Assembly: GCA_002403895.1 (NCBI GenBank)
Contig: DHIQ01000059.1
Coordinates: 718 to 7,945 of the forward strand
From: Candidatus Neomicrothrix sp. UBA4742
Lineage (GTDB): Bacteria; Actinomycetota; Acidimicrobiia; Acidimicrobiales; Acidimicrobilacustridaceae
Length of the DNA: 7,228 bases
Direction: 5' to 3'
Both the position numbers and the translations under genes were made by a program. This document shows, piece after piece, positions 1 to 6,285 of the stretch. Under the pieces are notes generated by a model. That model was not told where the DNA came from and did not search any database. It saw only the letters and a list, made by a program, of their open reading frames with translations. How positions within the stretch are numbered: the stretch's first letter is position 1; every line of letters starts with the position of its first letter.

Positions 1-46
1 CATCGCCGCCCTGCGCGAACTCGTCCCCGCCGAGGATGTGGCGTGA
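1..46 (+). CDS. 3' end of an upstream gene (possibly mfd)
   Basis: The frame starting at base 2 is open and reads IAALRELVPAEDVA before TGA at 44-46. Only 14 residues and the stop are visible, too few to assign a family from sequence. In many actinobacteria the gene before a SurA-like lipoprotein and mazG is mfd, the transcription-repair coupling factor, so that is the best guess, made from gene order alone. A GTG at 43-45 overlaps the stop but is probably not the start of the next gene. Confidence 0.4.
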   Translation, partial: IAALRELVPAEDVA

Positions 47-159
47 AGGCAATAGTCGTGGCGGATCCGCTGCATCAAGCCACGTGCTGGTCCGGCCGAC
101 CCCGTCCCGCCGGTCGTGACTGGTACCCGCAGGCGTCGTTCCGTAGGCTCAGGTCCCTT
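47..159 (+). promoter_or_regulatory. Leader/promoter region of the parvulin lipoprotein gene
   Basis: These 113 bases are in frame with the lipoprotein gene but are judged non-coding, because a complete lipoprotein signal peptide starts at GTG 160. The region holds a perfect 10-bp palindrome GCGGATCCGC (61-70), a weak CGACC/GGTCG hairpin (97-116) and a TAGGCT box (144-149) that fits a -10 element ten bases before GTG 160. An AGG at 151-153 could act as a weak ribosome binding site. No convincing -35 is visible. Confidence 0.35.
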
Positions 160-1371
160 GTGACTCGCCTCCGAAACGCCCCATACGCCGCCCTTGCCCT
201 GCTCCTCGCCCTCGCCTTGGGCGTCTCGGCCTGCTCCTCGTCGAACGTCAGCGGCGACGCGTTGGTGGTCAGCGGCTCCACGCTCTCCAACAAGGCCTTC
301 CAAGACCGGCTCGCCGCCATCGCCGCCAGCAAGACCTATGTGGCCAAGCTCAAGGGCTCGGACGGCAGCTCGGCGCTCAGTACTGAGGGATCGGCGCCCG
401 GCACCTACTCGACCGACTTCACCACCCAGGTGCTCAACCAGCAGGTCAGCTTTGACATCGCTTCCCAGGAGGTCACCAATCGGGGTCTCACCGTCACCGA
501 TGACGATCGTGCCCAAGCCGAGAAGCTCCTGGCCCAGGACCTGACCTCGGCCCAAGCCACCACCCAGGGCCAGGCGCCGGCCGATGACGGCTCGGGCCAG
601 CAGGCCCTTGATGATCTCGGCTCGTTCAAGCCGGCGCTGATCGAAGGGGTGGCCAACATCCTCGCCCTGCAAAACGACTACACCAAACAACTCTCCACCG
701 ACGAGGCCCTCAAAGCCGAGTACGACAAGACGATCGACCAGTACAAGAACCAGGCGTGCGTGAGCCACATCTTGGTCCTGGCCGGCAACGGCCCCACCCA
801 GGACCCGAACACCGGTGCCACCACCCCGCCGCCTGACGCCGACTACGCCACGGCCAAGACCAAGGCCGACGACCTGGCCAAGCAACTGGCCAGCGGCGCC
901 GACTTCGCCACCCTGGCCAAGACCGGCTCCAGTGACACCCAGAGCGGAGCCAAGGGCGGCGACCTCGGCTGTGCCGCCCTGGGTAGCTACAAGGTCAAGG
1001 CGTTCGACGACGCCATCGCTGCCCAGCCGGTGGGCCAGGTCGGCGGGCTGGTCAAGACCGAGTACGGCTACCACATCGTGTTGGTGCGCAGCCGCGGCGA
1101 TCTCACCTTCGACGAAGCCAAGGACCAGCTCAAGACCGGCATCACCCAACGGGCCCGCGCCGCGTTCCAGGAGTGGCTGAACGGGGCGGCCAAGGCGGCC
1201 GACGTCACCGTCGATCCCCAGTACGGCTCGTGGGACAAGGAGCAGGGGACCGTCGTCCCGCCCGCCGGCGCCACGTCCACCACCACCACACCGTCGACCG
1301 GCGACACCACGCTCACCCCGGACCAGCTCGGGCAACTCGGGGGCTCCAACACCCCGTCGACCACGCCCTAG
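160..1371 (+). CDS. SurA-like parvulin peptidyl-prolyl isomerase lipoprotein
   Basis: Predicted membrane-anchored foldase that isomerises prolyl bonds in exported proteins outside the cytoplasmic membrane (family knowledge). From GTG 160 the protein is 403 aa. Residues 1-25 form a lipoprotein signal: basic MTRLRN, hydrophobic AALALLLALALG and the lipobox VSAC with Cys25 as the lipidated residue. An open frame reaches back to GTG 43, but that start would bury the signal behind 39 residues, so 160 is preferred. Residues 26-190 are a helical SurA/trigger-factor-like chaperone region. Residues about 199-310 are the rotamase domain, with CVSHILV at 200-206 (His203), GGDLGC ending at Cys271 and EYGYHIV at 301-307 (His305). 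A Thr/Pro-rich disordered tail ends the protein. Cys200 and Cys271 are the only cysteines of the mature chain besides the lipidated one. mazG follows after nine bases, so the two are probably co-transcribed. The client proteins are unknown. Confidence 0.88.
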   Translation: MTRLRNAPYAALALLLALALGVSACSSSNVSGDALVVSGSTLSNKAFQDRLAAIAASKTYVAKLKGSDGSSALSTEGSAPGTYSTDFTTQVLNQQVSFDIASQEVTNRGLTVTDDDRAQAEKLLAQDLTSAQATTQGQAPADDGSGQQALDDLGSFKPALIEGVANILALQNDYTKQLSTDEALKAEYDKTIDQYKNQACVSHILVLAGNGPTQDPNTGATTPPPDADYATAKTKADDLAKQLASGADFATLAKTGSSDTQSGAKGGDLGCAALGSYKVKAFDDAIAAQPVGQVGGLVKTEYGYHIVLVRSRGDLTFDEAKDQLKTGITQRARAAFQEWLNGAAKAADVTVDPQYGSWDKEQGTVVPPAGATSTTTTPSTGDTTLTPDQLGQLGGSNTPSTTP

Positions 1372-1374
1372 CGT
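1369..1374 (+). promoter_or_regulatory. TANNNT -10-like box before mazG
   Basis: TAGCGT begins with the TAG stop of the lipoprotein gene and ends six bases before GTG 1381. There is no Shine-Dalgarno sequence in front of that GTG. The geometry matches the boxes before several other genes in this window and would give a leaderless mazG transcript alongside read-through from the lipoprotein gene. The short motif alone is weak evidence. Confidence 0.3.
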
Positions 1375-1380
1375 CACGCG

Positions 1381-2733
1381 GTGACCGCCCGAATCGTCGT
1401 CCTGGGATTGGGGCCAGCCGGTCCCGACCTGGTGACGACGGGGACACTCGACCGGCTGGCGCGCGCCGACCGGGTGGTGTTGCGCACCGTCCGCCATCCC
1501 GCCGCTGAGGTGGCCAACGGTGCGGAGTCGTTCGATCACGTCTATGACGCCGAGGCCACTCTGACCCGTGTCTACGAACGCATCGTCGCCGAACTGGTGG
1601 AGATGACCGGTGCTCTGCCCGACGGCGCCGAGCTGGCCTACGTCGTGCCCGGCTCGCCCATCGTGGCCGAGCGCACCGTCGAACAGCTGGTAGCGATGGC
1701 CTCGGGCGAAGCCGAGGCGGGCCTGGACGTCGAGGTGGTGCCGGCGCTGTCGTTCCTGGACCTGGCGTGGGTGCGCCTCGGGGTCGACCCCATCGCCGCG
1801 TCGGTGCGAGTGGTCGACGGGCAGCGCTTCGAGGTCGAGGCGGCGGGGCAGCGCGGCCCGCTGCTGGTGGCCCAATGCGACTCGCCCCAGGTACTGTCCA
1901 ACGTCAAGCTCGCCCTCGACGGCGGAATCGACCCGTGCCTCGAGGCCGCCGCCACCGTGGTGGTGCTGCAACGGCTGGGCCTGCCCGACGAGGCCGTGTT
2001 CGAGGTGCCGTGGGTCGAGCTCGACCGCACCGTGCGCCCCGACCACCTCACGTCGCTCTACCTGCCCGCGCTGGCCGCGCCGGTGGCCGCCGAGATGGAG
2101 CGCTTCGTCGAGCTGGTGGCCACCTTGCGCCAGGAATGCCCGTGGGACCGCGAGCAGACCCATGCCTCGCTGCGCCGTCACCTGTTGGAGGAGAGCTACG
2201 AGGTCCTCGAAGCCATCGACGGTCTCGATGTGGAGGGCGGCGTGGGCTACGAGCATCTCGAAGAGGAACTGGGCGACCTGTTGTTCCAGGTCGTGTTCCA
2301 CGCCACCCTGGCTGCCGAGGAGGGGCAGTTCACCCTGGCCGACGTGGCCCGCACCGTGCACGACAAGTTGCGGTCTCGCCATCCTCACGTGTTCGGCGAT
2401 GTCGAGGTCTCCGGAGCCGACGACGTGGTGGCCAACTGGGAGCAGCTCAAGAAAGCGGAGAAGGGCCGCGACAGCGTTTTCGACGGCATCCCGGCAGCCC
2501 TGCCGGCGCTGCTGTTCGCCCTCAAGGTGCAGAAGAAGGCGATGACCCTGGGCCTCGACGAGGCAATGGGCGACGAGCTCTCGACGGGGGACGGGATGGG
2601 GAACGATCTGGGCGAAGCGCTCTTCGCTCTGGTCGAGCGGGCCCGGCGCGCCGGTCTCGACCCAGAGGATGCGTTGCGGGCCACCGTCATGGCCTATCGC
2701 GACCGGGTGCGACAAGCCGAGCGGCGGGGCTGA
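1381..2733 (+). CDS. mazG: Tetrapyrrole methylase-MazG fusion, nucleoside triphosphate pyrophosphohydrolase (YabN type)
   Basis: The 450-aa protein joins two domains. Residues 4-228 resemble the SAM-dependent tetrapyrrole (corrin/porphyrin) methylase fold: VLGLGPAGPDL at 7-17 is the first glycine-rich loop and YVVPGSPIVAE from 87 is the second. Residues about 239-392 are MazG, which hydrolyses NTPs or dNTPs to the monophosphate and pyrophosphate, removing damaged or surplus nucleotides from the cytoplasmic pool. Its hallmarks are CPWDREQTH (253-261), the metal-binding pair E271-xx-E274 and E296-xx-D299, and the signature KLRSRHPHVFGD. The C-terminus (about 409-448) resembles only the last helices of a second MazG domain; its ExxE helix seems replaced by a Gly/Asp-rich linker near 397-411. 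The GTG start lies nine bases after the lipoprotein stop. The methylase half may be catalytically idle, as is often assumed for such fusions, but its loops are intact. Confidence 0.92.
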   Translation: MTARIVVLGLGPAGPDLVTTGTLDRLARADRVVLRTVRHPAAEVANGAESFDHVYDAEATLTRVYERIVAELVEMTGALPDGAELAYVVPGSPIVAERTVEQLVAMASGEAEAGLDVEVVPALSFLDLAWVRLGVDPIAASVRVVDGQRFEVEAAGQRGPLLVAQCDSPQVLSNVKLALDGGIDPCLEAAATVVVLQRLGLPDEAVFEVPWVELDRTVRPDHLTSLYLPALAAPVAAEMERFVELVATLRQECPWDREQTHASLRRHLLEESYEVLEAIDGLDVEGGVGYEHLEEELGDLLFQVVFHATLAAEEGQFTLADVARTVHDKLRSRHPHVFGDVEVSGADDVVANWEQLKKAEKGRDSVFDGIPAALPALLFALKVQKKAMTLGLDEAMGDELSTGDGMGNDLGEALFALVERARRAGLDPEDALRATVMAYRDRVRQAERRG

Positions 2734-2899
2734 CCAGGGCTTGGCGTTCCTGTGCGGGTCCGGCGGCGGGTCGGGTCCGGGTCGTGGTCGACGTCCCCCA
2801 CACGGCGCCGCCCGCGGCTCAGCCGGTCGCCCCAACCCCGTCGCTGACCGGCTAGGGCCGGTTTCTCCACCCAACCGGGGGGCGCGGTACGTTCGCGCC
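2734..2899 (+). other. Non-coding gap with tandem hairpins and a G-run cluster
   Basis: No gene is seen between the mazG stop and the amidase start. Bases 2756-2781 carry four GGG runs in a GGGTC-rich stretch, able in principle to form a G-quadruplex. AGCCGGTC (2821-2828) and GACCGGCT (2846-2853) form a perfect 8-bp stem with a 17-base loop. CCGGTT (2858-2863) and AACCGG (2873-2878) form a 6-bp stem with a 9-base loop. Neither is followed by a T-run, so if they end the mazG transcript it is not as textbook intrinsic terminators. Confidence 0.4.
2888..2893 (+). promoter_or_regulatory. TANNNT -10 box of the amidase gene
   Basis: TACGTT ends six bases before ATG 2900 and no Shine-Dalgarno sequence is present. 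Transcription would start at or next to the A of the start codon, giving a leaderless mRNA. No good -35 hexamer is visible 16-18 bases upstream. Confidence 0.45.
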
Positions 2900-4021
2900 A
2901 TGTCGACCTTCATCACTCGTATGGACATCTCCGGCCAGGGGCCGCGTCTCGCGGTCAAAGATCTCATCGATGTCGCCGGTATTCCGACGACCGCCGGGTG
3001 CCGGGCGGTGGCCGACACGGCCGAGCCGGCGGCCAGCGACGCTCCCTGCCTGGCCGGTGCCCGGGCCGCGGATGCTCGCATCGTGGGCAAGGTCAACCTG
3101 AACGAGTTGGCGATGACGCCCACCGGGGTGAACCCGTGGTTCGGCACGCCGGTCAACCCGCTGGCCCCCGACCGCTTGCCGGGTGGGTCATCGAGCGGCT
3201 CGGCCGCCGCGGTGGGCGCCGATGAGGCCGACGTCGCCTATGGCACCGATACGGGCGGGTCGGTGCGTATTCCCGCCGCCTGTTGTGGCGTGGCCGGGCT
3301 CAAGACCACCTTCGGCCGCATCTCGGTGGAGGGCGTATGGCCGTTGGGCAAGAGCCTCGACTCGGTCGGCCCGCTGGCGCGTGACCTGGCCGGCATCGAG
3401 CTGGGCATGCGCCTGCTCGAGCCCGGCTTTGTGGCCGCGGACGGGGCGGCCACCACCATCGGCCGCATTCCGACCCTGGGTGACCCCGTCATCGAAGCCG
3501 CCATCAACGAGGCATTGAGGGCCGCCGGGTTCGAGGTGGTGGTGGTCGAGCTTCCCGAGCTGGACGGCCTCAACGACGCCTTCGTCAGCATGTACTTCGC
3601 CGAGCTGTGGGAAGCCGATCACGAGCTGCTCGAGACCCGTCCCGAGGGCCTGGGTGCCGAGGTCACGGAGCTGTTGACCGTCGCGCCCGCCTTCGTGCCG
3701 CTGGTGGACGAAGCTCGGGCCGCGGCCGCCGAACTGACCCAGGCGTTCGTCTCGGTGTTCAACCGGGTCGAACTGTTGGCCCTGCCCACGCTGCCGATCT
3801 TCGCCCCCCGCCTGGACGACCCTGCGGTGGGCACGTCGGAGCTGACTCTCGACCTGGCCCGCCACACCCCACTGGCCAACGTGACCGGCCTCCCCGCACT
3901 GGCCATGCCGGTACCCACCGCGGCCGGCGGCCTGCCGGCCAGCCTCCAGCTGATCGGACCGCACCGGGGTGAGGAGTTGCTGGTGGCCACCGGCGCCGTG
4001 GTCGAGGCCGCCGTCGCCTGA
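2900..4021 (+). CDS. Amidase signature family hydrolase (short form)
   Basis: Amidase-signature serine hydrolase that cleaves carboxamide C-N bonds; the substrate cannot be read from sequence. From ATG 2900 it is 373 aa. The Lys-cisSer-Ser triad is complete: Lys20 in AVKDLIDV, Ser97 in PGGSSSGSAAAV and Ser121 in DTGGSVRIPA, with the usual 24-residue spacing between the two serines. The serine-rich core runs to about residue 165. After it comes a short variable region and the typical C-terminal part with TPLANVTGLPALAMPV. It is compact (the family is usually 420-500 aa): the catalytic Lys sits only 20 residues in, as in indole-3-acetamide hydrolase-like AMI1 proteins, so the usual N-terminal helices are missing. 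The frame is open back to 2669, but that stretch overlaps mazG, and the -10-like box at 2888 supports ATG 2900. It is probably soluble and cytoplasmic. It stands alone, convergent with the NTF2-like gene. Confidence 0.88.
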   Translation: MSTFITRMDISGQGPRLAVKDLIDVAGIPTTAGCRAVADTAEPAASDAPCLAGARAADARIVGKVNLNELAMTPTGVNPWFGTPVNPLAPDRLPGGSSSGSAAAVGADEADVAYGTDTGGSVRIPAACCGVAGLKTTFGRISVEGVWPLGKSLDSVGPLARDLAGIELGMRLLEPGFVAADGAATTIGRIPTLGDPVIEAAINEALRAAGFEVVVVELPELDGLNDAFVSMYFAELWEADHELLETRPEGLGAEVTELLTVAPAFVPLVDEARAAAAELTQAFVSVFNRVELLALPTLPIFAPRLDDPAVGTSELTLDLARHTPLANVTGLPALAMPVPTAAGGLPASLQLIGPHRGEELLVATGAVVEAAVA

Positions 4022-4083
4022 TCTCGGGTCAGACCCGGAACGGTTGATCCGCGGTGGTCTCATCGACAAGCTCGGCGAGATCA
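4019..4083. terminator. Inverted repeat joining two convergent stop codons
   Basis: TGATCTCG (4019-4026) starts with the amidase stop and is perfectly repeated in inverse as CGAGATCA (4076-4083), which contains the stop of the opposing NTF2-like gene. Inside lies a small hairpin CGGGT-CAG-ACCCG (4025-4037). The 59-base gap therefore folds similarly on either strand and may act as a weak bidirectional terminator. No T-tract is present on either side. Confidence 0.3.
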
Positions 4084-4542
4084 CGAGAAAGGGTCGGGGT
4101 CGGCGGCCTTGGCGTCCATCCAGGCCTTGACCATGGGGGCGAAGTTGCCCGGGTTGTAGACGTCCTCCTCCGAGGAGAAACGTCCGTCGCCGGCGTACTT
4201 GAGGATGGTGATGTTGGCCGCCTCGTAGATCTTGCCGTCGCCGGGATCGTCGAACCGGTTCTGGATCTCACAGATCCACCAGCCCTTCTCCTCGTCGCAC
4301 ACGCACCAGGTGTGGGGGAACTGGGTCATCTCCGAGTTGGGCCACGTCGACATGGTCTCGGTGATCCACGCCAGGATCTCGTCCCGGCCGTGAAACGTGC
4401 CGTACAGGTGCTCGTGGTAGTCGGCGTCCTCGGTGAAGCGGTCGGCCCAGATCGACCAGTCCCCGGTGCGGCCCGACTCGGCGGCGGCCGCGGCGAAGGC
4501 GTCGTGGGCCTCCTGCAGTTCCTGGCGTGTCCACGTACCCAT
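4081..4542 (-). CDS. SnoaL/NTF2-like fold protein
   Basis: A 153-aa protein with the length and pattern of the cone-shaped NTF2-like/SnoaL superfamily, which includes small hydrolases, isomerases, hydroxylases and non-enzymatic ligand-binding proteins. Visible features are N-terminal helices (residues 5-24), WADRFTEDADYHEHLYGTF at 32-50, the typical HGRDEILAWITETM at 51-64, and C-terminal strands ending near 128. Polar residues Asp39, Asp41, His43 and His45 lie where family members often have pocket residues. Cysteines at 80, 82 and 91 are unusual for so short a protein and have no assigned role. The ATG at 4542 is supported by GAGGAG seven bases upstream. The gene is 112 bases downstream of the CoA-transferase on the same strand, so it may share its transcript and act on a related substrate, which is an inference. 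The specific function is not recognisable. Confidence 0.75.
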   Translation of the reverse strand: MGTWTRQELQEAHDAFAAAAAESGRTGDWSIWADRFTEDADYHEHLYGTFHGRDEILAWITETMSTWPNSEMTQFPHTWCVCDEEKGWWICEIQNRFDDPGDGKIYEAANITILKYAGDGRFSSEEDVYNPGNFAPMVKAWMDAKAADPDPFS

Positions 4543-4549
4543 GGTCGTA

Positions 4550-4555
4550 CTCCTC
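4550..4555 (-). promoter_or_regulatory. Ribosome binding site of the NTF2-like gene
   Basis: GAGGAG on the minus strand lies seven bases before ATG 4542. It is the only strong Shine-Dalgarno sequence in the window, which fits a gene translated from a leadered or downstream operon transcript, unlike its leaderless-looking neighbours. Confidence 0.65.
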
Positions 4556-4573
4556 GTCTCTGGGAACTCTGGC

Positions 4574-4584
4574 GAAATCTGACG
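4574..4584 (-). promoter_or_regulatory. Half-operator upstream of the NTF2-like gene
   Basis: CGTCAGATTTC on the minus strand is identical to the right half and flank of the operator copy at 6644-6654. The opposite half-site is not recognisable, so this is at most a degenerate or half operator, 32-42 bases before ATG 4542. Seven-base half-sites also occur by chance at this window size. Confidence 0.2.
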
Positions 4585-4586
4585 AA

Positions 4587-4629
4587 CTGGCGACGACTGG
4601 GTCCCCTATGGGGCACCTACTGTCGCCAG
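4587..4629. repeat. Long imperfect hairpin between CoA-transferase and NTF2-like genes
   Basis: CTGGCGAC (4587-4594) and GTCGCCAG (4622-4629) form a perfect 8-bp stem. Within the 27-base interior CCCC (4603-4606) pairs with GGGG (4610-4613) around a TAT loop, and GGT/ACC continue this stem past one bulged C. It lies just after the CoA-transferase stop (minus direction) and about 45 bases before the NTF2-like start. It could be an attenuator, processing site or weak terminator; only scattered Ts follow the stem. Confidence 0.4.
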
Positions 4630-4654
4630 AATCGGTTGGTCGGGATCGGGATGA

Positions 4655-5935
4655 TCAGGTGATGACGCCGGCGTCGCGCAGGCGGGTGAGCTCGTCGTCG
4701 CTCAGGCCCAACTCGGCCCGCAGCACGGCGTCGGTGTGCTCGCCTACCCAGGGCACCCGCTCGTCGGGTCCATCGGCCATCTTCGACAGCTTGACCGGGT
4801 TGCCGGGCACGAGCACCGGGTCGGCTACGCCGTCGGTGCGGGGCATCTCCACCAGCATGTGGCGGGCGGCGACGTGGGCATCGCCGATGACCTCCGGGGC
4901 GTCGAAGCAGGGCCCGGCGGCGATGCCAGCCGCGCTCAACACCTCGCACGCCTCCAGCCGCGTACGCGACGACGCCCACCCCTCGATGGCGGGCCGAATG
5001 ATGGTCTCCATCTCCGCCCGCCAGCCGGCCCGGGTGGCGAAGCGAGGATCGTCGACCCATTCGGGATGGTCCACCACCTCGGCCAGCTTGGCGAACTGGT
5101 GCTCGCGCCCGACCTGGACGATGAACCAGCCGTCGGCCGCCTCGAACCCGTCCATGATCAGGGCCGGACCGGCCCCGTCGGGCCGTAGCCCCATCGACCA
5201 GAAGTTCGTGACCAGGTCGGTCATGGCCACCATGGCGTCGAACATGGCGACGTCGACGTACTGGCCCTGACTGGTGTGGTCGCGGTGGCGCAGCGCGGCG
5301 AGGATGCCGACCACGCCGAACAGCGCGGTGCCGATGTCGCCCAGGGCCCCCACCGGGGCCACCAGCGGGGGCCGGCCGGCCTCGCGCTTGTATTCGTAGA
5401 CGCCCGACATGGCTTCGACAATGGGGGCATAGGCCGGCCACGAGTCATACGGCGACCCGCTTGCGTCGGCGCCGTCGGCCGGTTCGCCCCCGACGCCGTT
5501 GCCGAACCCCGAGATCGAGACGTAGATCATCTCGGGGAACTCAGCGGCCAGATCCTCATAGGCCAGACCCATGCGAGCCATGGTGCCCGGCTTGAAGTTC
5601 TCGGCCACGATGTCGAAGTGGGGGATGAGCGAGCGGAACAGGGCCTGCCCCTCGGGCGCCTTCAGGTCGAGGCCGATGCTGCGTTTGTTCAAGTTGTTGC
5701 GGAGGAACGTGGCCCCCACGCTGCGCCCATCGGGGTCGGTCATGGCCGGCTGGGCGCCGCGCCCTGACTCGCCGTGCACCGGGTGCTCGACCTTGACCAC
5801 CTCCGCCCCCAGGCGGGCCAGCAACTGGGTGGCGTAGGGGAGGGCCTGCATCTGCTCGGCGGCCAGGATGCGGACGCCGTCGAGCGGCTTGCCCCACGGT
5901 TCGGCGGCGGCGTTGGCGGTGTCCCCCAGGCGCAT
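4655..5935 (-). CDS. CaiB/BaiF family class III CoA-transferase
   Basis: Moves CoA between carboxylic acids through an aspartyl-CoA thioester intermediate (family knowledge); the acids are not predictable from sequence. From ATG 5935 it is 426 aa, the normal family length. Family motifs in order are KPLDGVRIL near the N-terminus, LGAEVVKVEHP, NKRSIGLDLKAPEG, ENFKPGTMARMG, the catalytic GALGDIGTALFG with Asp200, GQYVDVAMFDAM, and VGEHTDAVL near the C-terminus. Asp200 aligns with Asp169 of formyl-CoA transferase by motif. The stretch before the active site (about 145-168) is a Gly/Ala/Asp-rich extension. A GTG at 5953 would add six residues, but ATG 5935 is preferred because TACGAT lies exactly six bases before it. 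A 22-bp operator-like palindrome lies at 5963-5984, upstream of the promoter, and is shared with the thiolase-like gene. It is likely cytoplasmic and part of catabolism or activation of an unknown acid. Confidence 0.9.
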   Translation of the reverse strand: MRLGDTANAAAEPWGKPLDGVRILAAEQMQALPYATQLLARLGAEVVKVEHPVHGESGRGAQPAMTDPDGRSVGATFLRNNLNKRSIGLDLKAPEGQALFRSLIPHFDIVAENFKPGTMARMGLAYEDLAAEFPEMIYVSISGFGNGVGGEPADGADASGSPYDSWPAYAPIVEAMSGVYEYKREAGRPPLVAPVGALGDIGTALFGVVGILAALRHRDHTSQGQYVDVAMFDAMVAMTDLVTNFWSMGLRPDGAGPALIMDGFEAADGWFIVQVGREHQFAKLAEVVDHPEWVDDPRFATRAGWRAEMETIIRPAIEGWASSRTRLEACEVLSAAGIAAGPCFDAPEVIGDAHVAARHMLVEMPRTDGVADPVLVPGNPVKLSKMADGPDERVPWVGEHTDAVLRAELGLSDDELTRLRDAGVIT

Positions 5936-5941
5936 GACCGG

Positions 5942-5947
5942 ATCGTA
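5942..5947 (-). promoter_or_regulatory. TANNNT -10 box of the CoA-transferase gene
   Basis: TACGAT on the minus strand ends six bases before ATG 5935, the same geometry as the box before the amidase gene. It implies a leaderless transcript and decides for ATG 5935 over GTG 5953. The expected -35 position (about 5965-5970) falls inside the palindromic operator, so a bound repressor would block polymerase. Confidence 0.4.
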
Positions 5948-5962
5948 GGGCACGGCGACCCC

Positions 5963-5984
5963 CGCGTCTGACGTGGCGTCAGAT
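5963..5984. promoter_or_regulatory. Palindromic operator, copy 1 (CoA-transferase promoter)
   Basis: Contains TCTGACG (5967-5973), spacer TGG and CGTCAGA (5977-5983), a perfect 7-bp inverted repeat, preceded by CGCG and followed by T. All 22 bases recur at 6630-6651. Length and symmetry suit a dimeric helix-turn-helix regulator such as the TetR family; the regulator is not in the window. Its position over the -35 region of the CoA-transferase promoter suggests repression. Confidence 0.65.
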
Positions 5985-6006
5985 CTAGCGACGCCCGAAC
6001 AGATCC

Positions 6007-6285
6007 TCAGCGTGGGCGGTACACGTCGGCCCGGTGGTCGATGCGGAGCACGGTCACCCTGTGGCGGCGTCGGTCGAGCTCGTAGATGACGCGGTAGGCA
6101 CCCCGGCGGGCTGACCAGAGGCCCTCAAGCTCGGCCCTGAGGGGATGGCCGACGATGGTGGGTGACGCCGCCAGCGCGCCGACCATGAACTCGACAATGG
6201 CGGCGGCCACCCCCTCGGGGAGCCGGGCCAGGGACCGTTCGGCCGGCCCCGCTATGCGAAGCCCCCAGGGGCGCTCATCGGTCAT
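6007..6285 (-). CDS. RelE/ParE family toxin
   Basis: A 92-aa protein with the size and end pattern of the RelE/ParE superfamily; RelE members cleave ribosome-bound mRNA and ParE members poison gyrase. The sequence begins WGLRIAGPAERSLARLPEGV, the usual N-terminal strand and helix, and ends with strands carrying WSARRGAYRVIYEL (57-70) and VLRIDHRADVYR (79-90). Arg60, Arg61, Arg65, His84, Arg85 and Tyr89 are in the positions where RelE-type toxins carry basic and aromatic residues for RNA cleavage, so an mRNA interferase is more likely than a gyrase poison, with moderate certainty. The ATG at 6285 overlaps the antitoxin stop by 11 bases, with no Shine-Dalgarno sequence, so translation is probably coupled. 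The gene ends about 70 bases before the CoA-transferase start on the same strand, so read-through into that gene is possible. Confidence 0.88.
   Translation of the reverse strand: MTDERPWGLRIAGPAERSLARLPEGVAAAIVEFMVGALAASPTIVGHPLRAELEGLWSARRGAYRVIYELDRRRHRVTVLRIDHRADVYRPR

Noticed and set aside
43..159. N-terminal extension of the parvulin lipoprotein from GTG 43, which overlaps the upstream stop
   Set aside because: It would bury a textbook lipoprotein signal peptide 39 residues inside the protein; GTG 160 gives the signal at the N-terminus.
1767..2855. Open frame of 362 aa overlapping mazG in another plus-strand frame
   Set aside because: Arg/Gly/Ala/Pro-rich shadow translation; the mazG frame carries all conserved motifs of both domains.
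3188..4084. Long antisense open frame (298 aa) opposite the amidase gene
   Set aside because: Low-complexity, Gly/Gln/Arg/His-rich translation without recognisable motifs, opposite a gene with a complete catalytic triad; typical shadow frame in GC-rich DNA.
4527..5270. Plus-strand 247-aa frame opposite the CoA-transferase gene
   Set aside because: Ser/Ala/Arg-rich shadow with no family signal.
5405..5440. Loss of the catalytic Asp in the CoA-transferase, suggested by PAYAPIVEAMSG having Ala where many homologues have Asp
   Set aside because: That Asp is not the nucleophile; the catalytic Asp is in GALGDIG (Asp200), which is intact.
4617..5441. Minus-strand 274-aa frame inside the CoA-transferase gene
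   Set aside because: Arg/Gly-rich shadow in a shifted frame; the other frame encodes an intact CaiB/BaiF protein.
5936..5953. GTG 5953 as the start of the CoA-transferase
   Set aside because: The six extra residues are not part of the family domain, and the TACGAT box lies inside them at the right distance for ATG 5935. The alternative cannot be fully excluded.
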